Shown in pieces: positions 35,335 to 43,469 of a stretch of DNA of 64,000 nt. Origin of the DNA: Alicyclobacillus tolerans (GTDB lineage Bacteria; Bacillota; Bacilli; Alicyclobacillales; Alicyclobacillaceae); the NCBI RefSeq assembly GCF_001447355.1, contig NZ_JXBW01000008.1, positions 1-64,000 on the forward strand, given 5' to 3'. The first letter of the stretch is position 1, and each line of letters begins with the position of its first letter. A program made the position numbers and the translations under genes. The notes under the pieces were generated by a model. It did not search any database. It worked only from the letters and a program-made list of their open reading frames with translations, and had not been told where the DNA came from.

Positions 35335-36360
35335 TTGCTTTTGGATGTTTTTCAAGCGATAGATGAGTTGGAGGCAAACCGCTTAGCTTCCGTCTACGTG
35401 CTATACGGTAGCGAGATTGGCCTTGTGGACCTGTTTTGCGATCGCGCTACGCGTATCGGTGGGTTCACGAGCATTTCCAGATTTGACTACGAAGAGGATG
35501 GTTTTGAACAGGCGCGATTAGAACTGGATACCTTGTCATTTTTTGCCGAAAAGGCTTTGGTGCATGTGCGCAATTGTGTTGCACTGACCAGTCAAGGTAA
35601 ATCTGGATCTGATGCAGATGCGCTCGAAGCGTACTTTGAAAACCCCGCACCTGGACGCGTACTGGTGCTCTCAACGGTCGCAGATAAGCTCGACGAACGT
35701 AAACGCATAACAAAGGCAGCAAAGCGACATGTCGTGGTGCAATGTACGACACCAAAAGAGCCGGAGGCTTTGCGCCATCTCAAGCGCTTTGCAAAAGAAC
35801 GCGGTGTGGATATCACGGAAGAAGCGATACAGGAACTTTGGCGGCGCGTGGGCAGCATGACGCATTGCCTGAACGAGCTGGAGAAGTTGTCCGTATACGC
35901 TTTGGACAGGCGCATTGAACGCGCGGATGTCGAACAGCTTGTGGCGAGAAGTGTGGAGGACAGTGTCTTTGACTGGATTGATTGCGTTGCCCAAGGGCAA
36001 ATTGCTACTGCACTGACGAATCTGCAGGGACTGGCCCGGCAAGGCTATGATCCGCTGGCGCTGATGGCGCTTTTGGCGAGGCAGATTCGCATGATGGGGC
36101 TTGCGAAATCCCACGGCGACGGTCGGGAGACGTTGGATCAACTTGCGAAACGGGCAAGTGTGCATCCGTTTGCGATGCGGGTGGCGGCCAAACAAGCGCA
36201 GCGTTTTGCACTGCGGGATTTGGAAATGTTGACGCGGCGGATCGCTGACAGCGAATACGATGTTAAGCGCGGGCGGAGAGACCCACAGCAGGCCTTGGAA
36301 ACCATCCTCATGGAGGCTGCTTTGGCGGCGAGTACAAGAAGTTCACCCCGGGTACAGTAA
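35335..36360 (+). CDS. holA: DNA polymerase III delta subunit
   Basis: The clamp-loader subunit that opens the beta ring. The 341 residues match HolA/YqeN: an N-terminal YVLYGSEIGLVDLF segment, then LDTLSFFAEKALVHVRN, the central RVGSMTHCLNELEKLSVYAL and the C-terminal collar domain (ALMALLARQIRMM ... HPFAMRVAAKQAQRF). TTG 35335 is 4 nt and TTG 35341 10 nt from GGGGAGG, so the start is uncertain by two residues. Confidence 0.93.
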   Translation: MLLDVFQAIDELEANRLASVYVLYGSEIGLVDLFCDRATRIGGFTSISRFDYEEDGFEQARLELDTLSFFAEKALVHVRNCVALTSQGKSGSDADALEAYFENPAPGRVLVLSTVADKLDERKRITKAAKRHVVVQCTTPKEPEALRHLKRFAKERGVDITEEAIQELWRRVGSMTHCLNELEKLSVYALDRRIERADVEQLVARSVEDSVFDWIDCVAQGQIATALTNLQGLARQGYDPLALMALLARQIRMMGLAKSHGDGRETLDQLAKRASVHPFAMRVAAKQAQRFALRDLEMLTRRIADSEYDVKRGRRDPQQALETILMEAALAASTRSSPRVQ

Positions 36361-36378
36361 CGCAAAGGGGGTGCGTGT

Positions 36379-36684
36379 ATGGAACAGAACAGGAACGACG
36401 GCCCTGCGGTTCGTACGATTGGAAAGGATGGGCAACTACATGTCGTACCGTACACGGTGCCGGAAAAACCTTCGGCCGCAAAACTGGTCGCCGACAAATT
36501 GCACGTTCCTTACCAGGAGGGTGGCGACAATGGCGCGCTGACCGCGGAACAGGCGGGGGCGGTTGGCGGGCATTTGGGCGGCCCGATGGTTGCGAAGCTG
36601 GTGGCATTGGCTCGCCAGGAACTGGCCAATGGGCATGTGGAAAGGCTTCTACAAACACAAAAAGCGACTCCACCGAGTCGCTGA
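36379..36684 (+). CDS. alpha/beta-type SASP-like protein next to gpr
   Basis: A 101-residue protein. The C-terminal half reads NGALTAEQAGAVGGHLGG then PMVAKLVALARQELANG, which follows the pattern of alpha/beta-type small acid-soluble spore proteins (NG.LTA..AG.VGG..MV..LV..A...L). It is longer than usual SASPs (60-75 residues), with an extra N-terminal segment rich in charged residues, and no obvious GPR cleavage pentapeptide. AAAGGGGGTG lies 6 nt before ATG 36379. It sits 18 bp after holA and a short distance before gpr, the SASP protease gene. The assignment rests on pattern and context and needs a profile search. Confidence 0.6.
   Translation: MEQNRNDGPAVRTIGKDGQLHVVPYTVPEKPSAAKLVADKLHVPYQEGGDNGALTAEQAGAVGGHLGGPMVAKLVALARQELANGHVERLLQTQKATPPSR
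36659..36682 (-). terminator. terminator after rpsT
   Basis: Read on the minus strand, AGCGACTC pairs with GAGTCGCT and is followed by TTTT and a T-rich stretch. It overlaps the last codons of the convergent SASP-like gene. Confidence 0.75.
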
Positions 36685-36714
36685 TTGCCGGCCATGAGGC
36701 CTTATTTTGTTTGA

Positions 36715-36987
36715 TCAGCCGTTGTTGGCCAAAGCGTTCAGACGCTTGGTCAAGCGCGACTTTTTACGCGCAGCGGCGTTTTTGTGCAATATGCCTTTGG
36801 TAACCGCCTTGTCCAAAGCGCGAATGGCAGCACGCAAAGTCTCCTGCGCCTGTTCGACGTCTTGCGTCGCATAGGCCGATTCAAACTTGCGGATGCTCGT
36901 GCGTAGAGCGGACTTCAAGGATGTATTGCGAAGCGTTTGGCGCTTAGCAACCAAAACCCGTTTTTTCGCGGATTTGATGTTCGGCAT
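36715..36987 (-). CDS. rpsT: 30S ribosomal protein S20
   Basis: A 90-residue basic helical protein of the small subunit. It begins MPNIKSAKKRVLV and shows the S20 pattern SALRTSIRKFE, ALDKAVTKGILHKNAAARKKSRL. ATG 36987 is preceded by GGAGGTGAACCATCG on the minus strand; the open frame further upstream is not S20-like. It is convergent with the SASP-like gene and divergent from gpr, as in Bacillus. Confidence 0.97.
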   Translation of the reverse strand: MPNIKSAKKRVLVAKRQTLRNTSLKSALRTSIRKFESAYATQDVEQAQETLRAAIRALDKAVTKGILHKNAAARKKSRLTKRLNALANNG

Positions 36988-37083
36988 CGATGGTTCACCT
37001 CCAGTGCACAGAGCCGTCATCATGCAGACGACAGAGAGTGTAACACAGACTGGTCATTGTCGCAACAGATGGGAGGTAAGTCG

Positions 37084-38124
37084 ATGGAGCAGCGGATCGG
37101 ATGTAAGCGCTGGCGGCGAGTGCCGCTTAAAGAATGCCACATGTCGGTTACGCACAGAAGTCCGCGCACCGACCTGGCGATGGAAGCGCACGAACTCGCT
37201 TCGCGGCAAGGAACTGTTCATGGCGTCGAGGAATCGCGCGAAGAACACGAGGGCATAGTCGTCACGCGCGTGCGTGTACGGACGCAAGCGGCACAGCGGC
37301 GCCTTGGCAAGCGCAAGGGAACATACATCACGCTCGATGTCCCAGGCTTGCGTCACCGCGATCTCGATTTACAGGAGCGAGTGACCAGGGTATTGGCGGA
37401 CGAACTCAAGCATCTGCTTGACCTCCCTCCGTCAAGTACCATTTTGGTGATTGGGTTGGGCAACGAGCATGTGACGGCCGATGCCCTGGGTCCGATGGTG
37501 GTCAACAAGCTATTTGTGACGCGCCACCTGTTCGAATACATGCCTCATGTGCTAGGCGACGGCAAGGGCTATCGTTCCATCGCGGCCGTTTCACCGGGCG
37601 TCCTTGGCTTAACAGGAATTGAGACGAGTGAAATCGTGCGCGGCATCGTCGAGCGCGTGCGGCCTGACGCCGTGATTGCGGTTGACGCTTTGGCATCGCG
37701 CTCCCTCTCTCGCGTGAACGCGACGATTCAGCTGTCTGACGCAGGCATTCAGCCTGGTGCCGGCGTGGGCAACAACCGTCGCGCACTTGACAAGGAATCG
37801 CTTGGCGTCCCCGTGATTGCCATTGGCGTGCCTACGGTCGTCGAGGCGGCGACCATTGCCGGCGACGCCATAGAGCTCGTGCTCAACCAACTGCGCGAAC
37901 AAGTGCCAGGCAATGCAGCGACGGCGCTGTTTGATCAATTATCGTCAATGGAGAAGTGGCATTTGGTGAAAGAAGTGCTTGAACCTATAGAAAATAATTT
38001 GGTCGTCACACCTAAAGAAGTGGATGATTTTATGGACAATGTGGCCTATATCGTCGCCAAGGGCTTGAACGTTGCGCTTCATCCTGCGATGACATTTGAA
38101 GATGCGGATCTCGTCACGCATTAA
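37084..38124 (+). CDS. gpr: GPR endopeptidase (germination protease)
   Basis: Degrades alpha/beta-type SASPs during spore germination. The 346 residues carry an N-terminal propeptide; the mature start is expected at TDLAMEAHE (residue 29), matching the autoprocessing site in other GPRs. Conserved blocks are VIGLGNEHVTADALGP, SPGVLGLTGIETSEIV, AVDALASRSLSRVNATIQ and GVPTVVEAATI. GGGAGGT is 7 nt before ATG 37084; ATG 37141 would shorten the propeptide to 9 residues. spoIIP, the usual next gene, is missing. Confidence 0.96.
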   Translation: MEQRIGCKRWRRVPLKECHMSVTHRSPRTDLAMEAHELASRQGTVHGVEESREEHEGIVVTRVRVRTQAAQRRLGKRKGTYITLDVPGLRHRDLDLQERVTRVLADELKHLLDLPPSSTILVIGLGNEHVTADALGPMVVNKLFVTRHLFEYMPHVLGDGKGYRSIAAVSPGVLGLTGIETSEIVRGIVERVRPDAVIAVDALASRSLSRVNATIQLSDAGIQPGAGVGNNRRALDKESLGVPVIAIGVPTVVEAATIAGDAIELVLNQLREQVPGNAATALFDQLSSMEKWHLVKEVLEPIENNLVVTPKEVDDFMDNVAYIVAKGLNVALHPAMTFEDADLVTH

Positions 38125-38131
38125 AACGTTA

Positions 38132-38156
38132 GGCCGCCCGTTTGACCCGGGCGGCC
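38132..38156. terminator. hairpin between gpr and the convergent SLT gene
   Basis: GGCCGCCCG pairs with CGGGCGGCC around a 7-nt loop. Flanking T content is weak on both strands (TAACGTTTTAA on the minus side), so termination is likely but not certain. Confidence 0.55.
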
Positions 38157-38178
38157 ATGGTCGTTGGCTTTTAGACGG

Positions 38179-38916
38179 TTAGGTGGACTGCATCATGCCG
38201 CTTTTTGCGAGAATGCTTTGTACATATTGCTGAGTCTCTGGATACGGTGGAATACCACCATATGCCTTCACGGCGTTTGGCCCTGCGTTATAGGCGGCGA
38301 GCGCCAGCGGTACGCTGCCCCCAAATTCCTGCATCAGTTGCGCGAGATAGCGGGTGCCTCCATCGATGTTCTGCGCAGGGTCATAAGGATTTTGGACGCC
38401 GAGCGCGGCGGCCGTCGTCGGCATCAACTGCATGAGCCCGATGGCACCGGCATCCGAGACGGCATTTGCGTTGCCGCCGGATTCCTGTGCGATCACGGCC
38501 CGTACAAGCGACGCAGGCACATCATAGCGATTGGCGGCCTGTTCGACGAGCGATGCGAGATTGTCGTTGGAGCCTGTGGCCGTGGTCGGCAGAACGTTGG
38601 AGCCTTGAGCCAGTTGATCCGGCAAGGTCGTGTCCAAATTGCCGATGAGCGCCCCGGCGTAGTTTGGCAGCGCCGCCAACAGGCCACTGCTGTCTATCGG
38701 GAAGCTTGTATCATCAGCCCCGACGATGGTATCCCCGTTTCCACTGGCATCTACATCGGGCATGTCTTCTTCGCCAGACATGAGCGCCCACTCGGCCTCA
38801 AGCAACAGCGCGAACGCCTGTGCAGCGCTGGTGACCTGCGCCGTATTGTTGTTCGTCTGCGCGTAGGTCCCGTTAAGTGGTGCGAGCGCACTGCTCTGCG
38901 AAATCGTATTGTCCAT
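38179..38916 (-). CDS. lytic transglycosylase with SLT domain
   Basis: A 245-residue protein. The N-terminal 115 residues are a low-complexity Ser/Thr/Asn-rich region without a clear signal peptide. The C-terminal SLT (goose-lysozyme-like) domain has the catalytic Glu in AVIAQESGGNANAVS, then GAIGLMQLMPTTAAALG and ALAAYNAGPNAV. It cleaves the glycan backbone of peptidoglycan; CwlQ/YjbJ of Bacillus is a likely relative. ATG has GAGGGAAT upstream. It is convergent with gpr and divergent from the small membrane protein gene. Confidence 0.9.
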   Translation of the reverse strand: MDNTISQSSALAPLNGTYAQTNNNTAQVTSAAQAFALLLEAEWALMSGEEDMPDVDASGNGDTIVGADDTSFPIDSSGLLAALPNYAGALIGNLDTTLPDQLAQGSNVLPTTATGSNDNLASLVEQAANRYDVPASLVRAVIAQESGGNANAVSDAGAIGLMQLMPTTAAALGVQNPYDPAQNIDGGTRYLAQLMQEFGGSVPLALAAYNAGPNAVKAYGGIPPYPETQQYVQSILAKSGMMQST

Positions 38917-39113
38917 CTGAAAATTCCCTCACTGGTGTCGCAGGTTGGTCGCCCAACCCTAATCTTGAAGTCTCTCTTCGACCAATTCGTTCTTGCGGTG
39001 TGGTTTCCTGCTCGCAAACCTACCGCTCTACTGATTTTTTGTGGATGGTGATAATTCTTTTCGTTTGGGCATAGGCTGGAGATAGAAGCGAGAACGAAAG
39101 GAAGCATGCGCAG

Positions 39114-39545
39114 ATGAACTTTTCATGGCAGCACGCGCAAAGAAAGCTAAAGCAAATTGCCGCAGTCGTCATTTTTGTATCCATCTTGCTCGGTGCGAGC
39201 GGAACCGTATTTACCATTGTTTCGACAGTTATGTCCCATCTCGGTACAAGCACGGTGTCCGTCGCACCTGTCACGCAGGTTCCTGCGACGACGAGTAGCG
39301 CTTTTGCACCTGAAGGCGTGACGACATATCAGCCGCCTGTGTTAGAATACAACAATTTCCCAAGTGATAGTAATCCTGTGACGACGGGATCGAGCACGAC
39401 TTCACCCGATCCGCAAGACGCCTCGAACAGCGCCTTGGCGGCGGCCATGGATACCGGTGGCGTATACGTCGGCGAGCGGATTACACATGTCTTTGGCTCG
39501 ATGCTCAAAGGTGTGCTCAATACGTTGTTCCTAAATACAAACTGA
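39114..39545 (+). CDS. hypothetical single-pass membrane protein
   Basis: A 143-residue protein with a basic N-terminus (QHAQRKLKQ), one hydrophobic helix at about residues 14-38, a Ser/Thr/Pro-rich extracytoplasmic linker and a C-terminal stretch with an amphipathic VYVGERITHVFGSMLKG helix. No family is recognised. It lies where spoIIP would be expected between gpr and lepA, and its topology is similar to the SpoIIP N-terminus, but no amidase domain follows. Roughly 200 bp separate it from the divergent SLT gene. Confidence 0.65.
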   Translation: MNFSWQHAQRKLKQIAAVVIFVSILLGASGTVFTIVSTVMSHLGTSTVSVAPVTQVPATTSSAFAPEGVTTYQPPVLEYNNFPSDSNPVTTGSSTTSPDPQDASNSALAAAMDTGGVYVGERITHVFGSMLKGVLNTLFLNTN

Positions 39546-39564
39546 GCTAGGTGTGGAGGACGTC

Positions 39565-40215
39565 ATGGAGTCGATGCGTGAAAAGCGCCTTCGGGGTGCT
39601 CTTGAGCTCGAGCTGTTATCGGTCGGATGGATTATGACTGAATCGATTCTTTCAGCGATTGCGGCCTATCGCGTAGGGAGCCTATCGCTATCTGCATTCA
39701 GCGTCGATAGTGCGGTGGAACTGGTGAGTGGCATGTTGCTGGTTGCGCGCCTGTTTATCGAAATCCAGTCGGGTGTGCCGATGAACGCCAAGCACCCCGT
39801 CGAGCGCTGGACGAGCGGCTTTATTGCCGCATGTCTGTTTGTGCTCGCCGGTTATATTGCGGTGAAGTCAGGACAGGCCCTGCGCCTGCGCGAAGGCCCC
39901 GAACTGTCGATCCTAGGATTGGCCGTTGCAGCCGCAAGCAGCGTCATAACGCCTTGGCTGGCCGTGCAAAAATTGCGATATGGGCGCGAGATCGGAAGTC
40001 CATCGCTGATTGGGGATGCGATGTGTTCGTTTACATGTGCCTACATGTCGTGGACGCTGCTCGTCGGCTTAGCATTAAACGACGTGTTCCATTGGTGGTG
40101 GGTGGACGCTTTGGCGGCGACAGGCATTCTTTACTTCGTGCTACACGAGGGCTTTGAGGCTTTCGCGTCGTTCACCTCGGGAGAGGGACATACACACACG
40201 CACCACAACCACTGA
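39565..40215 (+). CDS. CDF-like cation efflux membrane protein
   Basis: A 216-residue membrane protein with about six helices that resembles the transmembrane part of cation diffusion facilitators: ELELLSVGWIMTES in TM1, SLSAFSVDSAVELVSG in TM2 (acidic residues where CDF proteins bind metal), and SLIGDAMCSFTCAYMSW in TM5 with D and C. It ends in a His-rich tail (GHTHTHHNH) and lacks the cytoplasmic CDF domain. A Zn/Co/Ni-type substrate is plausible. ATG 39565 is 5 nt from GGAGG and 19 bp after the previous gene. Confidence 0.72.
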   Translation: MESMREKRLRGALELELLSVGWIMTESILSAIAAYRVGSLSLSAFSVDSAVELVSGMLLVARLFIEIQSGVPMNAKHPVERWTSGFIAACLFVLAGYIAVKSGQALRLREGPELSILGLAVAAASSVITPWLAVQKLRYGREIGSPSLIGDAMCSFTCAYMSWTLLVGLALNDVFHWWWVDALAATGILYFVLHEGFEAFASFTSGEGHTHTHHNH

Positions 40216-40262
40216 TCCCAATGTGGCGGGCACCTCACGCGAGTGCTATAATCTAGGGCAAG

Positions 40263-40286
40263 CCGCGCATTAGGCGCGGTTTATTT
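40263..40286 (+). terminator. hairpin before lepA
   Basis: CCGCGC (40263-40268) pairs with GCGCGG (40274-40279), followed by TTTATTT. It probably ends the CDF-like transcript. A TGCTATAAT extended -10 element (40244-40252) lies just upstream of it. Confidence 0.6.
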
Positions 40287-40398
40287 GTGTCGAAAACGGA
40301 ACGTGCGCCTGTTTACGCAGACCACGCTTTTTGCAAATGGGATAGATTTTAAGGCAGCTCTGGCGGCTTCATGGTTCCGTCAGAGAGGAGGATGAACG

Positions 40399-42207
40399 GT
40401 GTCTACGGCGGATCGGCAATCGCGCATTCGCAACTTTTCAATCATCGCACACATTGATCACGGCAAGTCGACGCTGGCGGATCGGATCCTGCAGCTAACT
40501 GGGGCAGTCAGCGAGCGGGAGATGCAGGACCAGTTACTTGATCAGATGGATCTTGAGCGCGAACGCGGCATCACCATCAAGTTGCAGGCGGTGCGACTGG
40601 CGTATCGCGCGAAGGACGGCAATGAATACGAATTAAATTTAATTGACACGCCAGGACACGTCGATTTCACGTACGAGGTTTCAAGATCGCTTGCCGCGTG
40701 TGAAGGTGCGCTGCTTGTGGTCGATGCGGCGCAAGGAATTGAGGCGCAGACCTTGGCAAACGTCTACCTGGCTTTGGATAACGATCTCGAAATTCTTCCG
40801 GTCATCAATAAGATTGACCTGCCCAGTGCTGAACCGGAGCGCGTGCGCACAGAAATTGAAGATGTGATTGGCCTGGATGCGAGCGAGGCGGTTTTGGCTT
40901 CCGCCAAAGCGGGCATCGGCATCGAGGACATTCTCGAGCAGGTCGTGGCCAAAATTCCGGCACCTCAAGGCGATCCGCATGCGCCTTTGCAGGCCCTTAT
41001 CTTCGATTCGCACTACGACGCGTATCGCGGCGTGATTGTTTATCTGCGCGTCTTTAACGGCACCGTGAAGAAAGGTATGCGCGTGCGCATGATGGCGACG
41101 GGCAAAGAATTCGAAGTAGATGAGGTCGGTGTCTTTCGGCCGCGCATGACGCCTGTGGACGAACTTTCAGCCGGCGATGTCGGGTATTTGGCGGCGAGTA
41201 TCAAGAATGTGCGCGATACACGCGTCGGCGATACGGTTACGGATGCCGAACATCCGACTCCAGAGCCGTTGCCTGGGTATCGCAAGACGAACCCGATGGT
41301 GTTTTGTGGACTGTACCCGGTCGATTCCGCTGATTATCAGGATCTGCGCGAGGCGTTGGAAAAGCTCGAACTGAACGACGCGGCACTGAGTTATGAGCCG
41401 GAGACGTCCAGCGCCTTGGGATTCGGCTTTCGCTGTGGCTTTCTCGGCATGTTGCACATGGAAATCGTACAAGAGCGGCTCGAACGCGAGTACGGGCTGA
41501 CCTTGATCACGACAGCGCCCAGCGTCGTCTATCACGTGTATCGGACGGATGGCACCATGCAGACGGTCGACAATCCAAGCGAAATGCCGAATCCGGATCG
41601 GATCGAGCGGATTGAGGAACCGTACGTTCGGGCATCGATTTTTGTGCCAAAGGACTATGTCGGTAGCGTCATGGAGCTCTGCCAAGAAAAACGCGGACAA
41701 TTCCACGACATGCAATACCTCGACGAGACGCGGACGACGATTGTGTACGATCTGCCGCTTTCGGAAATTGTTTACGACTTCTTTGATCGGCTCAAATCTT
41801 CAACCAAAGGCTACGCGTCGTTCGACTACGAGTTGGTCGGCTATCGCGAGTCCAAGCTTGTGAAGATGGACATCTTGCTTAATGGTGAAGTGGTCGATGC
41901 CCTGTCCTTTATCGTGCATCGCGACAAGGCGTACGACCGTGGGCGGGTGTTGTGCGAAAAACTGAAGGAACTCATCCCGCGCCAGATGTTCGAAGTGCCC
42001 ATTCAGGCGGCCATCGGAAATCGCGTGATCGCCCGCGAGACGATTCGCGCTATGCGCAAAAACGTCTTGGCCAAATGCTATGGCGGCGACATTTCGCGTA
42101 AGCGCAAGCTACTGGAAAAGCAGAAAGAGGGCAAAAAGAGAATGAAACAGGTCGGCAGTGTCGAGGTGCCGCAGGAAGCGTTTATGGCCGTCTTAAAAAT
42201 GGAGTGA
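40399..42207 (+). CDS. lepA: elongation factor 4 (LepA)
   Basis: A translational GTPase that back-translocates stalled ribosomes and aids 30S assembly. The 602 residues show G1 [10 protein letters not shown]2 RGITIKLQ, G3 DTPGHVDF, G4 [10 protein letters not shown] and the LepA-specific C-terminal domain ending in [23 protein letters not shown] 40399 lies after GAGAGGAGG. The stop overlaps the hemW start region, the order seen across Firmicutes. Confidence 0.97.
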   Translation: MSTADRQSRIRNFSIIAHIDHGKSTLADRILQLTGAVSEREMQDQLLDQMDLERERGITIKLQAVRLAYRAKDGNEYELNLIDTPGHVDFTYEVSRSLAACEGALLVVDAAQGIEAQTLANVYLALDNDLEILPVINKIDLPSAEPERVRTEIEDVIGLDASEAVLASAKAGIGIEDILEQVVAKIPAPQGDPHAPLQALIFDSHYDAYRGVIVYLRVFNGTVKKGMRVRMMATGKEFEVDEVGVFRPRMTPVDELSAGDVGYLAASIKNVRDTRVGDTVTDAEHPTPEPLPGYRKTNPMVFCGLYPVDSADYQDLREALEKLELNDAALSYEPETSSALGFGFRCGFLGMLHMEIVQERLEREYGLTLITTAPSVVYHVYRTDGTMQTVDNPSEMPNPDRIERIEEPYVRASIFVPKDYVGSVMELCQEKRGQFHDMQYLDETRTTIVYDLPLSEIVYDFFDRLKSSTKGYASFDYELVGYRESKLVKMDILLNGEVVDALSFIVHRDKAYDRGRVLCEKLKELIPRQMFEVPIQAAIGNRVIARETIRAMRKNVLAKCYGGDISRKRKLLEKQKEGKKRMKQVGSVEVPQEAFMAVLKME

Positions 42208-42212
42208 TCGAC

Positions 42213-43391
42213 ATGGCCGATTGGTTTGATCGGGAGGCAGGAGCTTGGCCTAGGTCTTTGTACGTGCACATTCCGTTTTGCAAGAGCCGATGTTTTTACT
42301 GCGATTTCAATACGTATGTGGCGCCGGAACGCGTGATGGAAGACTATGTCGACGGCCTCGCACGGGAGTGGGAGATGATTGCGCAGGAAGGTGTACCTCC
42401 TTTGCGAACCGTATTTTTTGGCGGCGGTACGCCCACGCTCTTGGCGGACCCGTTGCTGGCGCGCATGCTGCAATCGCTGCATGCGCATTTTTCGTTGGAC
42501 GAGGAAGCGGAAGTGACCTTCGAGGCCAACCCAGACTCCATTACGCCAGAGAAGTTGCGCGTGTTGCGCGAATATGGGGTCAATCGCATCTCCTTTGGTG
42601 CTCAGACATTTCGCGATCACCTGCTCATGGCCATCGGTCGCGCGCACGATAGCGACGCCATTTCTGCCGCCGTCGATGCAGCGTTTGAAGCGGGCTTTCG
42701 CCATATCAACATCGATTTGATGTTCGGCTTGCCAGAACAGACCATCGAAGACGTCGAAGACAGTCTCTTGCGCGTATTGGCTTTGCCTATCGATCACGTT
42801 TCCGCTTACTGGCTCAAAGTGGAGCCCGGCACGCCGTTTGCCAAGTGGCAGGAGCTTGGCCAACTTCCGCTGCCCGGCGAGGACGAGGAGGCGGACATGT
42901 ATGATCTCGTCCGCGACACCCTCACACAAAATGGTTTTTGCCACTATGAGATTAGCAACTTCGCGAAGCCGGGGGCAGAAGCACGCCACAACCTCGTATA
43001 CTGGCGCAACCAGCCTTATCTTGCGGCGGGGGCAGGGGCACATGGCTATGTTGGCGGCGTCCGCCACGAAAATTTGCGCAAAATCCGCGATTATCTTGAC
43101 GCGATCGCGCTGGGGCGGCGTCCTTACGCCGAGGAGACAGCCATCTCAATCGCTGAACGCATGGAAGATCAGGTCATGCTCGGACTTCGCTTGGCCGAAG
43201 GCGTGTCAGCCCCCCGCTTTCAGGGGCGCTTCGGCTTGTCTATCGAAGAGGCTTTCGGGGATGTGTGGCGCGGGCTGCTCGCGCAGGGTCTGGTGGTTGA
43301 AGTGGAAGGTGGGTATCGTATTCCCGCTGGTTATTGGCCCGTTGCCAATGCCATCTTCGCGAAGTGCATCGGCGCCGTTACAGTCGATTGA
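42213..43391 (+). CDS. hemW: heme chaperone HemW (radical SAM)
   Basis: A 392-residue HemN-like protein. The radical SAM motif is IPFCKSRCFYCDF (CxxxCxxC) near residue 20, followed by FFGGGTPT and RISFGAQTF. It has the short HemW N-terminus without the extra cysteine of true coproporphyrinogen dehydrogenases, so heme-transfer chaperone is the better call. ATG 42213 is 7 nt from TGGAGTG; GTG 42204 overlapping lepA is less likely. The TTGACA promoter of hrcA overlaps its stop codon. Confidence 0.93.
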   Translation: MADWFDREAGAWPRSLYVHIPFCKSRCFYCDFNTYVAPERVMEDYVDGLAREWEMIAQEGVPPLRTVFFGGGTPTLLADPLLARMLQSLHAHFSLDEEAEVTFEANPDSITPEKLRVLREYGVNRISFGAQTFRDHLLMAIGRAHDSDAISAAVDAAFEAGFRHINIDLMFGLPEQTIEDVEDSLLRVLALPIDHVSAYWLKVEPGTPFAKWQELGQLPLPGEDEEADMYDLVRDTLTQNGFCHYEISNFAKPGAEARHNLVYWRNQPYLAAGAGAHGYVGGVRHENLRKIRDYLDAIALGRRPYAEETAISIAERMEDQVMLGLRLAEGVSAPRFQGRFGLSIEEAFGDVWRGLLAQGLVVEVEGGYRIPAGYWPVANAIFAKCIGAVTVD

Positions 43392-43416
43392 CAATGGGCG
43401 CTGGCGTTGCTATTGT
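43388..43416 (+). promoter_or_regulatory. sigma-A promoter of the hrcA operon
   Basis: TTGACA (43388-43393) overlaps the hemW stop, and TATTGT (43411-43416) follows after 17 bp. A perfect 8-bp inverted repeat (TTGACAAT/ATTGTCAA, 43388-43419) covers both boxes. Confidence 0.78.
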
Positions 43417-43429
43417 CAAGGAGAGTAGT

Positions 43430-43456
43430 TTAGCACTCGCGGAGTTGGAGTGCTAA
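43430..43456 (+). promoter_or_regulatory. CIRCE operator for HrcA
   Basis: TTAGCACTC-N9-GAGTGCTAA, a perfect 9-9-9 CIRCE element, lies at the expected transcription start and just upstream of hrcA. It indicates autoregulation of the hrcA-grpE-dnaK-dnaJ group by HrcA. Confidence 0.97.
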
Positions 43457-43469
43457 CAAGGAGGCGAGA

